37,556 nucleotides of DNA. Origin: Rhodobacterales bacterium. Lineage in GTDB: Bacteria > Pseudomonadota > Alphaproteobacteria > Rhodobacterales > Rhodobacteraceae. Numbering within the stretch: the first letter of the stretch is position 1; each line of letters opens with the position of its first letter. The position numbers and the translations under genes are program-made. Below are positions 16,857 through 25,800 of this stretch, in pieces. The notes below the pieces were generated by a model. The model searched no databases. It saw only the letters and a list, made by a program, of their open reading frames with translations, and had not been told where the DNA came from. Location of the stretch: positions 1 through 37,556 of the forward strand of contig QIGK01000015.1 in assembly GCA_003228875.1 (NCBI GenBank), read 5' to 3'.

Positions 16857-18155
16857 ATGACGCATGACGTAAAATCAACAGCAAAACTAACCATCGGCAA
16901 TGATGTATTCGATTTGCCAGTATATTCCCCGACGGCGGGGCCGGATGTTTTGGATATTAGCAAGCTTTACGGGCAGGCTGATGTGTTTACCTATGATCCC
17001 GGCTTTACCTCCACGGCTGCTTGTGATTCTGCGATTACGTTTATTGACGGTGCCAAAGGTGAATTGCTTTACCGCGGTTACCCAATTGACCAGCTAGCTG
17101 AAAAATCCCATTTTCTTGAAGTCTGTTATCTGTTGCTTTATGGTGAACTGCCTAGCCCCGAAGACATGACAGATTTTATGCAACGTGTGACCCGTCATAC
17201 AATGTTGCATGACCAGATGGGTGCTTTTTACCGTGGCTTCCGTCGCGATGCCCACCCGATGGCGATTGTTTGCGGTGTGGTCGGGGCTTTGTCGTCCTTT
17301 TATCACGATTCAACCGATATTTCTGATCCAGAGCAACGTGAAATTGCCTCAATCCGGCTAATTGCGAAAATTCCGACCATCACGGCTTGGGCTTATAAAT
17401 ATTCAATCGGACAACCGTTTGTTTATCCACAAAATGATCTCGATTATGCGTCAAATTTTCTGAACATGTGTTTTTCGGTGCCTGCCGAACCCTATGTGGT
17501 TGACCCGATCCTTTCACGCGCCATGGATCGGATTTTCACGTTGCATGCGGATCATGAGCAAAACGCCTCCACCTCTACCGTCCGGTTGGCTGGTTCTTCG
17601 GGGGCCAACCCGTTTGCCTGTATTGCTGCTGGCGTTGCCTGCCTTTGGGGGCCAGCCCATGGTGGCGCAAACGAAGCCGCGCTGGCAATGTTGCGCGAAA
17701 TTGGCACCGTGGACCGCATTCCTGAATATATCGCACGGGCAAAAGACAAATCAGACTCGTTTCGTTTGATGGGATTTGGCCACCGCGTTTACAAAAACTT
17801 TGACCCTCGCGCCAAAGTGATGAAAGAATCCGCTGACGAAGTGTTGGCGCTGTTGGGTGTTGAAAACAACCCAACCCTGCAAGTCGCGAAGGAATTAGAA
17901 AAAATCGCGCTGAATGACCCCTATTTTATTGAGAAAAAACTGTATCCGAACGTCGATTTCTATTCGGGTATAATTTTGGATGCGATGGGTTTCCCAACCT
18001 CTATGTTTACGCCTATTTTTGCATTGGCGCGCACCGTTGGCTGGATTGCCCAGTGGAAAGAAATGATTTCGGACCCAACCCAGAAAATCGGCCGGCCCCG
18101 CCAGTTATATACAGGTGCGGCCTTTCGTGACTATGTGGATGTAGAAAACCGTTAA
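16857..18155 (+). CDS. gltA: citrate synthase, type II
   Basis: A 432-residue enzyme condensing oxaloacetate and acetyl-CoA at the entry to the TCA cycle. The N-terminal beta-rich extension (about 1-50) marks the hexameric Gram-negative type II form. Catalytic residues are visible: His268 in [12 protein letters not shown], His309 in GFGHRVYK and Asp367 in [22 protein letters not shown] precedes them. The start at 16857 follows GGGAAAGG. The open frame extends back to 16803 through the hairpin leader, but without a better ribosome site. A strong terminator follows eight bases after the stop. Confidence 0.97.
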   Translation: MTHDVKSTAKLTIGNDVFDLPVYSPTAGPDVLDISKLYGQADVFTYDPGFTSTAACDSAITFIDGAKGELLYRGYPIDQLAEKSHFLEVCYLLLYGELPSPEDMTDFMQRVTRHTMLHDQMGAFYRGFRRDAHPMAIVCGVVGALSSFYHDSTDISDPEQREIASIRLIAKIPTITAWAYKYSIGQPFVYPQNDLDYASNFLNMCFSVPAEPYVVDPILSRAMDRIFTLHADHEQNASTSTVRLAGSSGANPFACIAAGVACLWGPAHGGANEAALAMLREIGTVDRIPEYIARAKDKSDSFRLMGFGHRVYKNFDPRAKVMKESADEVLALLGVENNPTLQVAKELEKIALNDPYFIEKKLYPNVDFYSGIILDAMGFPTSMFTPIFALARTVGWIAQWKEMISDPTQKIGRPRQLYTGAAFRDYVDVENR

Positions 18156-18162
18156 AACCATA

Positions 18163-18194
18163 AACGCCGGGGCCTGACCTCGGCGTTTTTATTT
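18163..18194 (+). terminator. intrinsic terminator of gltA
   Basis: A ten-base-pair stem (AACGCCGGGG with CCTCGGCGTT, one G-U pair) around a five-base loop CCTGA, followed by TTTATTTT. It starts eight bases after the gltA stop. The convergent lpxB gene ends in the T-tract (stop at 18189), so the hairpin may also slow transcription arriving from lpxB, though the T-run on that side is poor. Confidence 0.92.
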
Positions 18195-19376
18195 TAGCTG
18201 CGCCAGAACCGATTTTGCCGCGCGAATCCCCGGGTTTTCACCGCCGCGCCCCAGCGCATCGATCGCCATCTGACCGATCGAGATTTGATGTTCGCGCGCC
18301 TTTTGATCTTGTAAAAGCACCATCATCTCGCGGCTTAGGTTTTCAACATTACATGCGGATGAATGAAATTCAGGCACGGCTTTGGTTTTGGTAAGCAAAT
18401 TAACCAGCGTAAAAGAAGGGGCCAGCATGGCGCGCTGCATGATCCACCCTGAGATAAAATTGACTTTGTACCCAATCACCATTGGCACAGCCGCCGCCGC
18501 CAGCTCAATCGATACCGTGCCCGATGCTGCCAAAGCCAGTTTCGACGCAGCAAAACAAACCCGTTTTTGGCTGGCGGCCTGATCGGCTGACACCCCCACA
18601 GGACTTAGCAATATAGCGTTGAGGCCCTTATTATCAGCAAGTTGAGCCTCCAACGATGCCAACAGATGTTGGGAGGCAACAGGGATGGCAAAACGAACCT
18701 TTGGCACTCGTTTTTTAAGGCGCAAAGCGGTTGCAAAAAAGATCGGCGAAAGACGTTTGATTTCGCTCAGGCGAGACCCCGGTAAAAGAGTGATTAACGG
18801 TTCATCATCAGCCAGATTATGGGTTTTTCGAAAGGCCAGCACCTCTGCTTTGGAAGGCTGGGTATCTGCGACCACCGGATGCCCGACAAAATCACACCCC
18901 ATGCCAGCAGCGACCATGTAAGGCGGTTCAAAAGGCAGTAACGCCAACACATGGTCCACATGTGCTGCCATTTTATTGGCACGTTCAGGCCGCCAAGCCC
19001 AAACAGACGGCGCCACATAATGCACTGCGGGTGCGTTGGTTTTGCCGCGAACCAAAGCTGCTAAGCGCAGGCAAAATCCGGGGCTGTCGATGGTGATCAG
19101 AATATCAGGTTTCGCAGCGATTACAGCGTCAGCGGTTTGGCTAAGGCGGCGTTTCAAGTGTCGCCATTTCGGGATTAATTCCAACAATCCAAACAACGAA
19201 AGCTCATGCATCGGAAAATTGCTGACCAGCCCTTGGGCCTCCATTAATGGGCCACCTACCCCGACAAATTCGATATCGCCAGCATAAGTTTTGAGCAAGC
19301 CTGCCATTAACGAAGCCCCCAACCGATCCCCTGATGCTTCTCCGGCTACCAGAAAAAATTTCAGGCTTTTGGTCAT
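18189..19376 (-). CDS. lpxB: lipid-A-disaccharide synthase
   Basis: A 395-residue GT19 glycosyltransferase joining lipid X to UDP-2,3-diacylglucosamine to make the lipid A disaccharide at the inner membrane. It has GEASGD at 12-17, VHYVAPSVWAWRPERANKM, LLPGSRLSEIKRL, ASGTVSIELAAAAVPMVIGYKVN and the nearby hydrophobic membrane-binding patch. The start codon overlaps the lpxI stop (TAATG), so the two are coupled; LpxI makes the lipid X used here. It is the last gene of the long reverse cluster, and transcription probably ends at or beyond the gltA terminator. Confidence 0.96.
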   Translation of the reverse strand: MTKSLKFFLVAGEASGDRLGASLMAGLLKTYAGDIEFVGVGGPLMEAQGLVSNFPMHELSLFGLLELIPKWRHLKRRLSQTADAVIAAKPDILITIDSPGFCLRLAALVRGKTNAPAVHYVAPSVWAWRPERANKMAAHVDHVLALLPFEPPYMVAAGMGCDFVGHPVVADTQPSKAEVLAFRKTHNLADDEPLITLLPGSRLSEIKRLSPIFFATALRLKKRVPKVRFAIPVASQHLLASLEAQLADNKGLNAILLSPVGVSADQAASQKRVCFAASKLALAASGTVSIELAAAAVPMVIGYKVNFISGWIMQRAMLAPSFTLVNLLTKTKAVPEFHSSACNVENLSREMMVLLQDQKAREHQISIGQMAIDALGRGGENPGIRAAKSVLAQLK

Positions 19377-20218
19377 TATTCTGGCCTGCCAAACAGAAAA
19401 AGCCCTAACGCATCTGCTTTGGCTATGGTTTCATCCAAGCCCAATATCAACGCGCCGCCAGCCTGCACCACAACGCCTGCCAGTCCTGCTTTGGCAGCCA
19501 GTTCAAACGTATCAGGCCCGATGGCTGGCAAGTCTGTGCGCCAATCTTGGCCGGGCTTAGGAGCTTTTAACAATATGCCTTTGGCACCCTTTTTATCTGG
19601 CAACCGTTGCGGGTTTGCCGCCACAAAACGCAACATTGCATCGGTGCCTTGAATGCTTTCCAAACCTAAACAAATGCCTTGTGCAACCACGGCCCCCTGC
19701 CCCACATCCGCATGACCAAGTGCGGTAACAATTTCAATTGCGCGATTAATGTCAGCTTGATCTTCTTTTGTTGGTGCAGTTTTTGTCAAAACCCCTTCAG
19801 GGGAAAGCAGCGATTCGAGCAAATGATGCGCGCCGACCACATTAAACCCCTCGGCCTCAAACAAAGCAGAAACCACAGACAGGGTATCGCCATCGCCCTT
19901 TTTCAATGCATTCATCACCACCGATGCCAGCCGTAATCCGGTTGTATCAAAGCGCAACGGGTTTAGCTGCGGCCGCCCCATACCGCCTGCCATGGTAATC
20001 TGAGCAACGCCGGATTTACGCAATGCAGCGAACAAGCGGCCCGGTTTTTCAAAAATCGCTGGTTGAACGGGATGGTTTTTGGCCCAGTCTAGGGAAATAC
20101 CCTCAAACAGAACAAGCGTGTAAGGCAGGTTTCGGCGAATACATTCCTCGGTTAACAATCGTGGTAATGCGCCGTTACCAGCAATAATTGCTATTTTTCC
20201 AGCTGGGTCAAAGGTCAT
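19376..20218 (-). CDS. lpxI: UDP-2,3-diacylglucosamine diphosphatase, LpxI type
   Basis: A 280-residue LpxI (DUF1009) protein hydrolysing UDP-2,3-diacylglucosamine to lipid X and UMP. Family blocks are KIAIIAGNGALPRLL at the start, QITMAGGMGRPQL, GDGDTLSVVSALFEAEGF, VVAQGICLGLESIQGTD (putative active site), PKPGQDWRTDLPAIGPDT and AGVVVQAGGALILG near the end. LpxI replaces the unrelated LpxH of enteric bacteria in most alphaproteobacteria. It sits exactly between lpxA and lpxB with no spacing on either side. Confidence 0.95.
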   Translation of the reverse strand: MTFDPAGKIAIIAGNGALPRLLTEECIRRNLPYTLVLFEGISLDWAKNHPVQPAIFEKPGRLFAALRKSGVAQITMAGGMGRPQLNPLRFDTTGLRLASVVMNALKKGDGDTLSVVSALFEAEGFNVVGAHHLLESLLSPEGVLTKTAPTKEDQADINRAIEIVTALGHADVGQGAVVAQGICLGLESIQGTDAMLRFVAANPQRLPDKKGAKGILLKAPKPGQDWRTDLPAIGPDTFELAAKAGLAGVVVQAGGALILGLDETIAKADALGLFLFGRPE

Positions 20219-21025
20219 TTATTTTTCCTTTGGCAAACAAAAAGACCGATTGCTTTCACCCAGAATAAACGCTGTGACATCTTGAATGGCCGCGCTGTTT
20301 GCATTGGCGGCCTGAACTTTTTGGGTGCGGGTTTTCAAATTACCGTTACCTTCGAAAATTTCTGAAAATGCACTGCGCAAAGCATGAATTTCGCTGCGTG
20401 CCATGCCGGCGCGTTTCAGCCCGATCAGGTTTAGCCCAGCCAATCCTGAGCGTTCAGAAATAACCAAGCCAAAGGGGATGACATCTGCCGTAACCATGCT
20501 AAGCGCGCCGATAATAGCAAATTTAGCAATGCGGCAATGTTGATGGACCCCAACCATGCCCCCTAAAATGGCGTTATCACCAACCGACACATGGCCACCA
20601 AGCGAAACATGGTTGGCCATCACAACTTTATTGCCCACATGGCAATCATGGCCCACATGGCTGCCCAGCATCATCAGGCAATCATCACCAATAACTGTAA
20701 TTCCACCGCCCCCTGCTGTGCCGGGGTTGATTGACACACTTTCGCGGATCATGTTGCGTTTGCCTATCACCAAACGGCTTTGCTCGCCGTCAAATTTCAG
20801 ATCTTGGGGTTGCGACCCAACCGATGCAAATTGCCAGATAGTGGTGTTGTCACCGATTTCGGTGTCGCCCTCAACCACAACATGGCTGCGCAGGGTTACA
20901 TTTTGGCCCAGCTTTGCCTGCGGGCCTACCAAACAAAACGCACCAACAAAACAGCCAGCCCCAATTTGGGCACCTGGCTCGATGATCGCAGTTTTATGAA
21001 GGGTTGCGGTTGGATCAATCGCCAT
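20219..21025 (-). CDS. lpxA: acyl-ACP--UDP-N-acetylglucosamine O-acyltransferase
   Basis: A 268-residue left-handed beta-helix enzyme doing the first step of lipid A synthesis. Hexapeptide repeats ([IV]Gxxxx) fill residues about 5-190, and a helical C-terminal domain (LNLIGLKRAGM and following) stabilises the trimer. The catalytic base corresponds to His126 in GSHVGHDC, with His123 beside it. The stop codon directly abuts the lpxI start. fabZ lies three bases upstream. The chain-length ruler residues cannot be judged by eye. Confidence 0.96.
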   Translation of the reverse strand: MAIDPTATLHKTAIIEPGAQIGAGCFVGAFCLVGPQAKLGQNVTLRSHVVVEGDTEIGDNTTIWQFASVGSQPQDLKFDGEQSRLVIGKRNMIRESVSINPGTAGGGGITVIGDDCLMMLGSHVGHDCHVGNKVVMANHVSLGGHVSVGDNAILGGMVGVHQHCRIAKFAIIGALSMVTADVIPFGLVISERSGLAGLNLIGLKRAGMARSEIHALRSAFSEIFEGNGNLKTRTQKVQAANANSAAIQDVTAFILGESNRSFCLPKEK

Positions 21026-21028
21026 GGG

Positions 21029-21505
21029 TTACTTTTCTTCAGGCACAATTAACATTGCCGAAAATTCGCTTTCTGCAACAATTTTCCCGTCAACTTTGCC
21101 TTCGCCCCAAAACTTCCAGACTTTGCCGCGGTGGCGGATAACCGTGACATGCAATTCAAGAATATCACCCGGCTCGACCAATTTTCGAAATTTGGTTTTG
21201 TCCATCGACATGAAATAAACCAGTGGCTCTACTTTTCCCAAATCAAGGGTTTTAACCACCAGTGCTGAGGCAGATTGCGCCATGGCCTCAATAATCAAAA
21301 CCCCCGGAAACACCGGTTTGCTGGGGAAATGACCTTGAAAAATCTGTTCGTTAACCGAGATATTTTTAATGCCAATCGCGCTAGTTCCCAGTATTACGTC
21401 TTTCATTTTGTCGATAAACAGAAACGGAAAACGGTGCGGGATCAAGGCTTTGACTTCGTGAATGTCCAGCGTCAACGGGGTTTGGTCATATTCTGGGTCT
21501 GCCAT
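21029..21505 (-). CDS. fabZ: 3-hydroxyacyl-ACP dehydratase
   Basis: A 158-residue hot-dog fold enzyme removing water from 3-hydroxyacyl-ACP in fatty acid elongation. The active-site pair is His59 in QGHFPSKPVFPG and Glu73 in IIEAMAQ; LIPHRFPFLFID is the usual substrate-tunnel segment. It has a good AGGAAG ribosome site. It shares the 3-hydroxyacyl-ACP pool with LpxA, its immediate neighbour, so co-expression balances membrane lipid and lipid A. In many Proteobacteria lpxD lies between skp and fabZ; here it does not. Confidence 0.97.
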   Translation of the reverse strand: MADPEYDQTPLTLDIHEVKALIPHRFPFLFIDKMKDVILGTSAIGIKNISVNEQIFQGHFPSKPVFPGVLIIEAMAQSASALVVKTLDLGKVEPLVYFMSMDKTKFRKLVEPGDILELHVTVIRHRGKVWKFWGEGKVDGKIVAESEFSAMLIVPEEK

Positions 21506-21517
21506 GGTTCTTCCTGT

Positions 21518-22069
21518 TTAATTGCCTAGATCAATCATATCCGGATTTTCTTCGTATGCGGCATCCAGCAACGCAATTACTTCCAGCGTTATATCCAGAT
21601 TTTTGTCAAATAACAGCACTGATCGACGATCAAGAATGGCCGATGCACCAAATTTCTGCATCATTTCCGCCAGTTGAGGTCCGATGAATTGAAAAAACAC
21701 CCTGCGTCGACTTTCGATCCGCACGAGCTGGGCTGAATCAATGGCATTTTGCGAGGCGCGCGCCGCTTCGGCTTTGTCGTTAAAGGCATCCGCTAATTCT
21801 CTGAATTCCTCATTAGTCAGCGTTGCTCTTTGCTGGGTCAATATGGCTTCTTCTGCTTCGAGTTCTTGAGTCAGTAAATGGCTAGCTTCAAGGATTGCGG
21901 TCTGTTCTGACTGTTCCAGCAATAGAATGGCCTGACCAAGCTTTGATCGTGTCAACAGCGAGGGTTGGTCAAGAATTAAAATACTGCCTGAGCGCAGCGT
22001 TTGAAACTGCGCCGCGCTGACGGAGCCATAAAAGCTAAGCAAAGCAATAAATATAACCCGAAAAATCAT
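21518..22069 (-). CDS. skp: OmpH/Skp-family periplasmic chaperone
   Basis: A 183-residue protein with a signal peptide (about 1-19, cut after VSAA). A small beta core begins ILILDQPSLLTRSKLG, and a long charged helical arm (about 60-140, many E/A/Q/R heptads) is typical of Skp, whose trimers hold unfolded outer-membrane proteins in the periplasm. The sequence is divergent and the assignment rests on this architecture and on position directly after bamA. The GGAG ribosome site is good. Confidence 0.85.
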   Translation of the reverse strand: MIFRVIFIALLSFYGSVSAAQFQTLRSGSILILDQPSLLTRSKLGQAILLLEQSEQTAILEASHLLTQELEAEEAILTQQRATLTNEEFRELADAFNDKAEAARASQNAIDSAQLVRIESRRRVFFQFIGPQLAEMMQKFGASAILDRRSVLLFDKNLDITLEVIALLDAAYEENPDMIDLGN

Positions 22070-22080
22070 GGAATCTCCGG

Positions 22081-24408
22081 CTAGAATCCTGTTCTGACTG
22101 ACACGCTAAAGCTCTGGGTCTCATCACCGGCCACGCTCAGGAACGGATTGGACCAGTTAAACACCAATGGCCCAATCGGGGTGTTCCAATATAGCGCAAA
22201 GCCCGCCGACGCGCGCAACTGCGCTGATGTGTCAATCACACCACTGGCACCGACAGGCGCGCCGTCCAGGCCCCAGACCGAACCCGCATCCAGAAATACG
22301 CCGCCACGAATACCCAGATCTTCGGGTAAACCCAGTGGAAAAGTGGCATCAAGTCGGGCAACTGCATAGAAATTCCCGCCAAGGGAATCATTGATGGTTA
22401 AACCATCATCGTCGCGTGGGCCGATGCCGCCGACAGAAAAGCCTCGGAAATTTTGACCACCAAGAAAGAACCGGTCAGTAATGCGCGAATTACCACCATC
22501 CAGTGTAAACAATGAGCCGCCTTCCAGATCAGCTGATAAAACCACCGTTTGGTCAAACAGGCTAAAATAACCTTTTACCCGCGCGGTCGATCTGGAAAAC
22601 TGGGTATCGCCGCCTAAGCCAGCATATTCGGTATTCAATCGCAAAATATACCCACTGGTAGGATCAAAACTCGAATCCCTTTTGTCAATGCTTAGGCCAA
22701 ATGAAATTGATGACGTGACCACGGTTCCCTCGGTGATGATAGGCGAGGTGGTTAATATGGTGTCGCGAATTTCAATGCTGGCTAGTTTGTAGCCGATATT
22801 TGCTCGCGAATCCTCGCCCACTGGAAAGGCAAAATTTGGTTCTAGGCCGATTGCGGTGGTTTGGTAAGACGATTCACTGCGATTCGCGGAACGGTAATAT
22901 ATGTCAAAACCGGCGGCCAAATCGCGGTCAAACAAGGCCGGTTCCGTAAAGCCAAAACTGATAGACTGCGAGGATTCGCCATAATCAACTGAGAGCGCGA
23001 ATCTTTGGCCGCGGCCAAGAAAGTTTCGTTCGGTTATGCTGAAATTGGCAGATATACCTGAATCGGTCGAAAATCCAGCACCAAAATTAAAAGAACCGGT
23101 CGACGTGTCTTCGACATCTACTTCAATAATTGCGGTTTCAGGTGTTGCGCCTTCGCGCACGCTTACCGACAGATTGGAAAAGAACCGCAAGCGGCGCAGC
23201 GCAGCCTCAGCCTCACGCATTTTGCGCGGGTTAAACGCATCCCCTTCGGCCATTTCAAATTCACGGCGAATAACCCGATCAAGGGTCTGAGAATTGCCGC
23301 GAATATCAATGCGCTCTACATAAAGTCGCTGGCCGTTTACCAGAACATAATTGATGTCGATGGTGCCGTCAGCCTCGTTTTTGGTAACCCGTGGCACAGC
23401 ACGCAGAAACGGCAAACCCCTACGGGTGGCTTCGGCCTCAATCGCTTCGATTGTGTCTTCAACTTTGGAAGCCTTATAAATCCTGCCGGGTCGGCTTTTG
23501 ATCAGTCGCTCAAATTCGGCAATGTCCACACCTGCAAGTTCAGTCGAAACCGAAGCGTTACCAAAATTAAAAATAGCGCCTTCATTGACGGTATAGGTCA
23601 GGAAAAAGCCGTCACGGTCCAACGCGAATTCGGAAAGACCGGAGCGCACGTCAACATCGACAAAACCACGGTCACGATAAAACTCCAACAAAGCAGCGCG
23701 GTCAGCATTGGCGCGCTCCAAACTGAAATTATCGGAATTAAAAAGAAAGTTTAGAAAGCCGGATTCGCTGGTTGGAATGACCCGCCGTAAACGTCGGTCT
23801 GAAAATTGTGAGTTGCCAACAAAACTAACGCTTTCAACCCGATTAACGCGGCCCTCAGCGATTTCAAACACCAGATTGGCGCGGCCATCCGTTAATTGAA
23901 TAATCAATGGCGTAACCTGCGCGGTAAATTGGGCTGATTGGGTATAAAGCTGGGCAATGCGACGGGCGTCTGATTCAATGGTCGCCCTGTCAAGCGGGCG
24001 GCGGGCCTGTGATGTTACAAGACTGGCCAGCTCCGCATCGGAAAAACTGCTATTACCCTCAAAGTTAACGATGCCAATGGTCTGATTTTCAACAACCGTA
24101 ATAACCAAACGACCGGCAGCGGCACGAATATCAACATCGGCAAACAGGCCGGATGCAAAAAGGCGACGCAATGCTTCATTAATATCAGCAGAACTGAGGT
24201 TTTGGGTCAAATCAATGCCCGAAAACGCAATCACGGTTTGGCTTGGCAAGGTTTGATTGCCAACAACCAAAATGGCAGAGAATCGGCCAGAAATCTGAGC
24301 AGCAGCAATTGTTGGAATTGCCGTTAGGGCTGTGGTTGCTGCAAGCCCAAGAAAAATAGAGGTTATAAAAGGCTTTATAGGATTTTCTTTAACTAATAAT
24401 AAACGCAT
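22081..24408 (-). CDS. bamA: outer membrane protein assembly factor BamA
   Basis: A 775-residue outer-membrane insertase. A signal peptide (about 1-37, ending TIAAAQ) precedes five POTRA domains (about 40-430). The Omp85 barrel follows, with the lid-loop motif seen as GGQNFRGFSVGG (the RGF equivalent of VRGF/Y). The barrel ends SFSVSVRTGF, whose terminal Phe is the beta-signal. BamA takes outer-membrane proteins delivered by Skp, SurA or PpiD-like chaperones and folds them into the membrane. It lies between rseP and skp in the usual order, with an AAGGTGG ribosome site. Confidence 0.96.
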   Translation of the reverse strand: MRLLLVKENPIKPFITSIFLGLAATTALTAIPTIAAAQISGRFSAILVVGNQTLPSQTVIAFSGIDLTQNLSSADINEALRRLFASGLFADVDIRAAAGRLVITVVENQTIGIVNFEGNSSFSDAELASLVTSQARRPLDRATIESDARRIAQLYTQSAQFTAQVTPLIIQLTDGRANLVFEIAEGRVNRVESVSFVGNSQFSDRRLRRVIPTSESGFLNFLFNSDNFSLERANADRAALLEFYRDRGFVDVDVRSGLSEFALDRDGFFLTYTVNEGAIFNFGNASVSTELAGVDIAEFERLIKSRPGRIYKASKVEDTIEAIEAEATRRGLPFLRAVPRVTKNEADGTIDINYVLVNGQRLYVERIDIRGNSQTLDRVIRREFEMAEGDAFNPRKMREAEAALRRLRFFSNLSVSVREGATPETAIIEVDVEDTSTGSFNFGAGFSTDSGISANFSITERNFLGRGQRFALSVDYGESSQSISFGFTEPALFDRDLAAGFDIYYRSANRSESSYQTTAIGLEPNFAFPVGEDSRANIGYKLASIEIRDTILTTSPIITEGTVVTSSISFGLSIDKRDSSFDPTSGYILRLNTEYAGLGGDTQFSRSTARVKGYFSLFDQTVVLSADLEGGSLFTLDGGNSRITDRFFLGGQNFRGFSVGGIGPRDDDGLTINDSLGGNFYAVARLDATFPLGLPEDLGIRGGVFLDAGSVWGLDGAPVGASGVIDTSAQLRASAGFALYWNTPIGPLVFNWSNPFLSVAGDETQSFSVSVRTGF

Positions 24409-24453
24409 AATTGTCCACCTTGTTATATTCCGCCAGATTTTTCCGGTCGATAT

Positions 24454-25797
24454 TCATGCGGAAAACAGCCGCACGATGTCATTATAGAACGTGAATACCA
24501 TCAAAAACAGCACCAACGCGAGTCCAATTGACATGAAAACATTCAGAAAAGCAGGGCTTGGCGGCTGACCGCGCACAGCTTCATAGATATAAGTCAAAAT
24601 ATGGCCCCCATCTAGTATCGGAATTGGGAAAAGATTGAGCATTCCTATGGATGTAGAGATGATTGCTATTAAACTGATGAAAGTAATAAAGCTTTGCTTT
24701 ACCACCGCGCCAGAGATTTGGGCGATGCCCACCGGACCTTGCAAGGTTTTGGGGCTTATTTCCCCAGAAAAGATCAATCCAATCACATTGAGCGATTGGG
24801 CGATGGTGTCATAAGTGCGATTGACGCCAAACCACGCGGCTTCCCAAATTGGTGGCGTTTCGGTGGCACCAACAAAATATGTGCCCCCCGAAACCCCTAA
24901 TCGCGGGATTTGCGATACTGTTCCGTCATTGTTTATAACGTCAACAATTTCGGGGGTAATGTTGATCATCACTTCGCCACCATCGCGCCAGATGGTTAAC
25001 AAAATTTCAGTTTCCTGTGCTGCCACGATCGTTGTGACCAGATCGGAAAAGGATAACGGCACTGCATCACCGGCCTTTAGAATAAAGTCGCCCGGCTGGA
25101 TGCCTGCTTTTTCGGCAGCAGAAAGCGGCAAAACTGACAACACCAGCGGCAGCTCAAATCTCGGGATGATCAGATTGATTAGGTTTCCGTCTCGCGACAC
25201 AACAATATTCATATTACTTTGATCTGTCCCGATGGCCATCGCGGTTGAAAGATCTTCATAACTGGTTACCGCTTGGCCGTTCAGTTCCATAATTTTGTCA
25301 CCTTCAAGCACTTGAACTTTGGTTGGCAGATCGACAATTTTGCCAAAGGTTGGCTGGTCAGTCAAAAAACCCTGCCACATGATCAGCCCTGCAAACAGAA
25401 CGATCGATAGGATGAAATTAGCCACAGGACCCGCCAGAACCGTTAAAAACCGGCTGAAAACGCTGGCAGCCGGAAAACTGCGGCGACGATCATAAGCGTT
25501 CATATTGGCAACTGCATCATCATTGGCCTGACTGGCGGCGTTACGATCTCCCAGAAACTTAACGTAACCACCAAGTGGAATGGCCGCCAATTGCCAAACC
25601 GTGCCGCGCTTATCAGTGCGGGAATAAATCACCGGACCAAAACCAAGCGAGAAAGTTTCCGCATGAATACCCCGCCAACGCCCGACGATATAATGGCCGT
25701 ATTCATGCACAAAAATCACCACACCAATCACAAATACAAAAGCGATCAAAGTGATGGTCAAATTTCCAATGATAGGGATTTGCGAGATAAGGTTCAT
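24454..25797 (-). CDS. rseP: RIP metalloprotease RseP (site-2 protease)
   Basis: A 447-residue inner-membrane zinc protease. The HExxH motif (HEYGH, 31-35) lies in the first membrane helix. The third zinc ligand is in NLFPIPILDGGH near the C-terminal helices. Two PDZ domains fill the periplasmic middle (about 130-300), including GIQPGDFILKAGD. RseP cuts anti-sigma factors and remnant signal peptides within the membrane. The sequence continues from dxr with a three-base gap. A short 45-base gap separates it from bamA. Confidence 0.95.
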   Translation of the reverse strand: MNLISQIPIIGNLTITLIAFVFVIGVVIFVHEYGHYIVGRWRGIHAETFSLGFGPVIYSRTDKRGTVWQLAAIPLGGYVKFLGDRNAASQANDDAVANMNAYDRRRSFPAASVFSRFLTVLAGPVANFILSIVLFAGLIMWQGFLTDQPTFGKIVDLPTKVQVLEGDKIMELNGQAVTSYEDLSTAMAIGTDQSNMNIVVSRDGNLINLIIPRFELPLVLSVLPLSAAEKAGIQPGDFILKAGDAVPLSFSDLVTTIVAAQETEILLTIWRDGGEVMINITPEIVDVINNDGTVSQIPRLGVSGGTYFVGATETPPIWEAAWFGVNRTYDTIAQSLNVIGLIFSGEISPKTLQGPVGIAQISGAVVKQSFITFISLIAIISTSIGMLNLFPIPILDGGHILTYIYEAVRGQPPSPAFLNVFMSIGLALVLFLMVFTFYNDIVRLFSA

Positions 25798-25800
25798 GAT

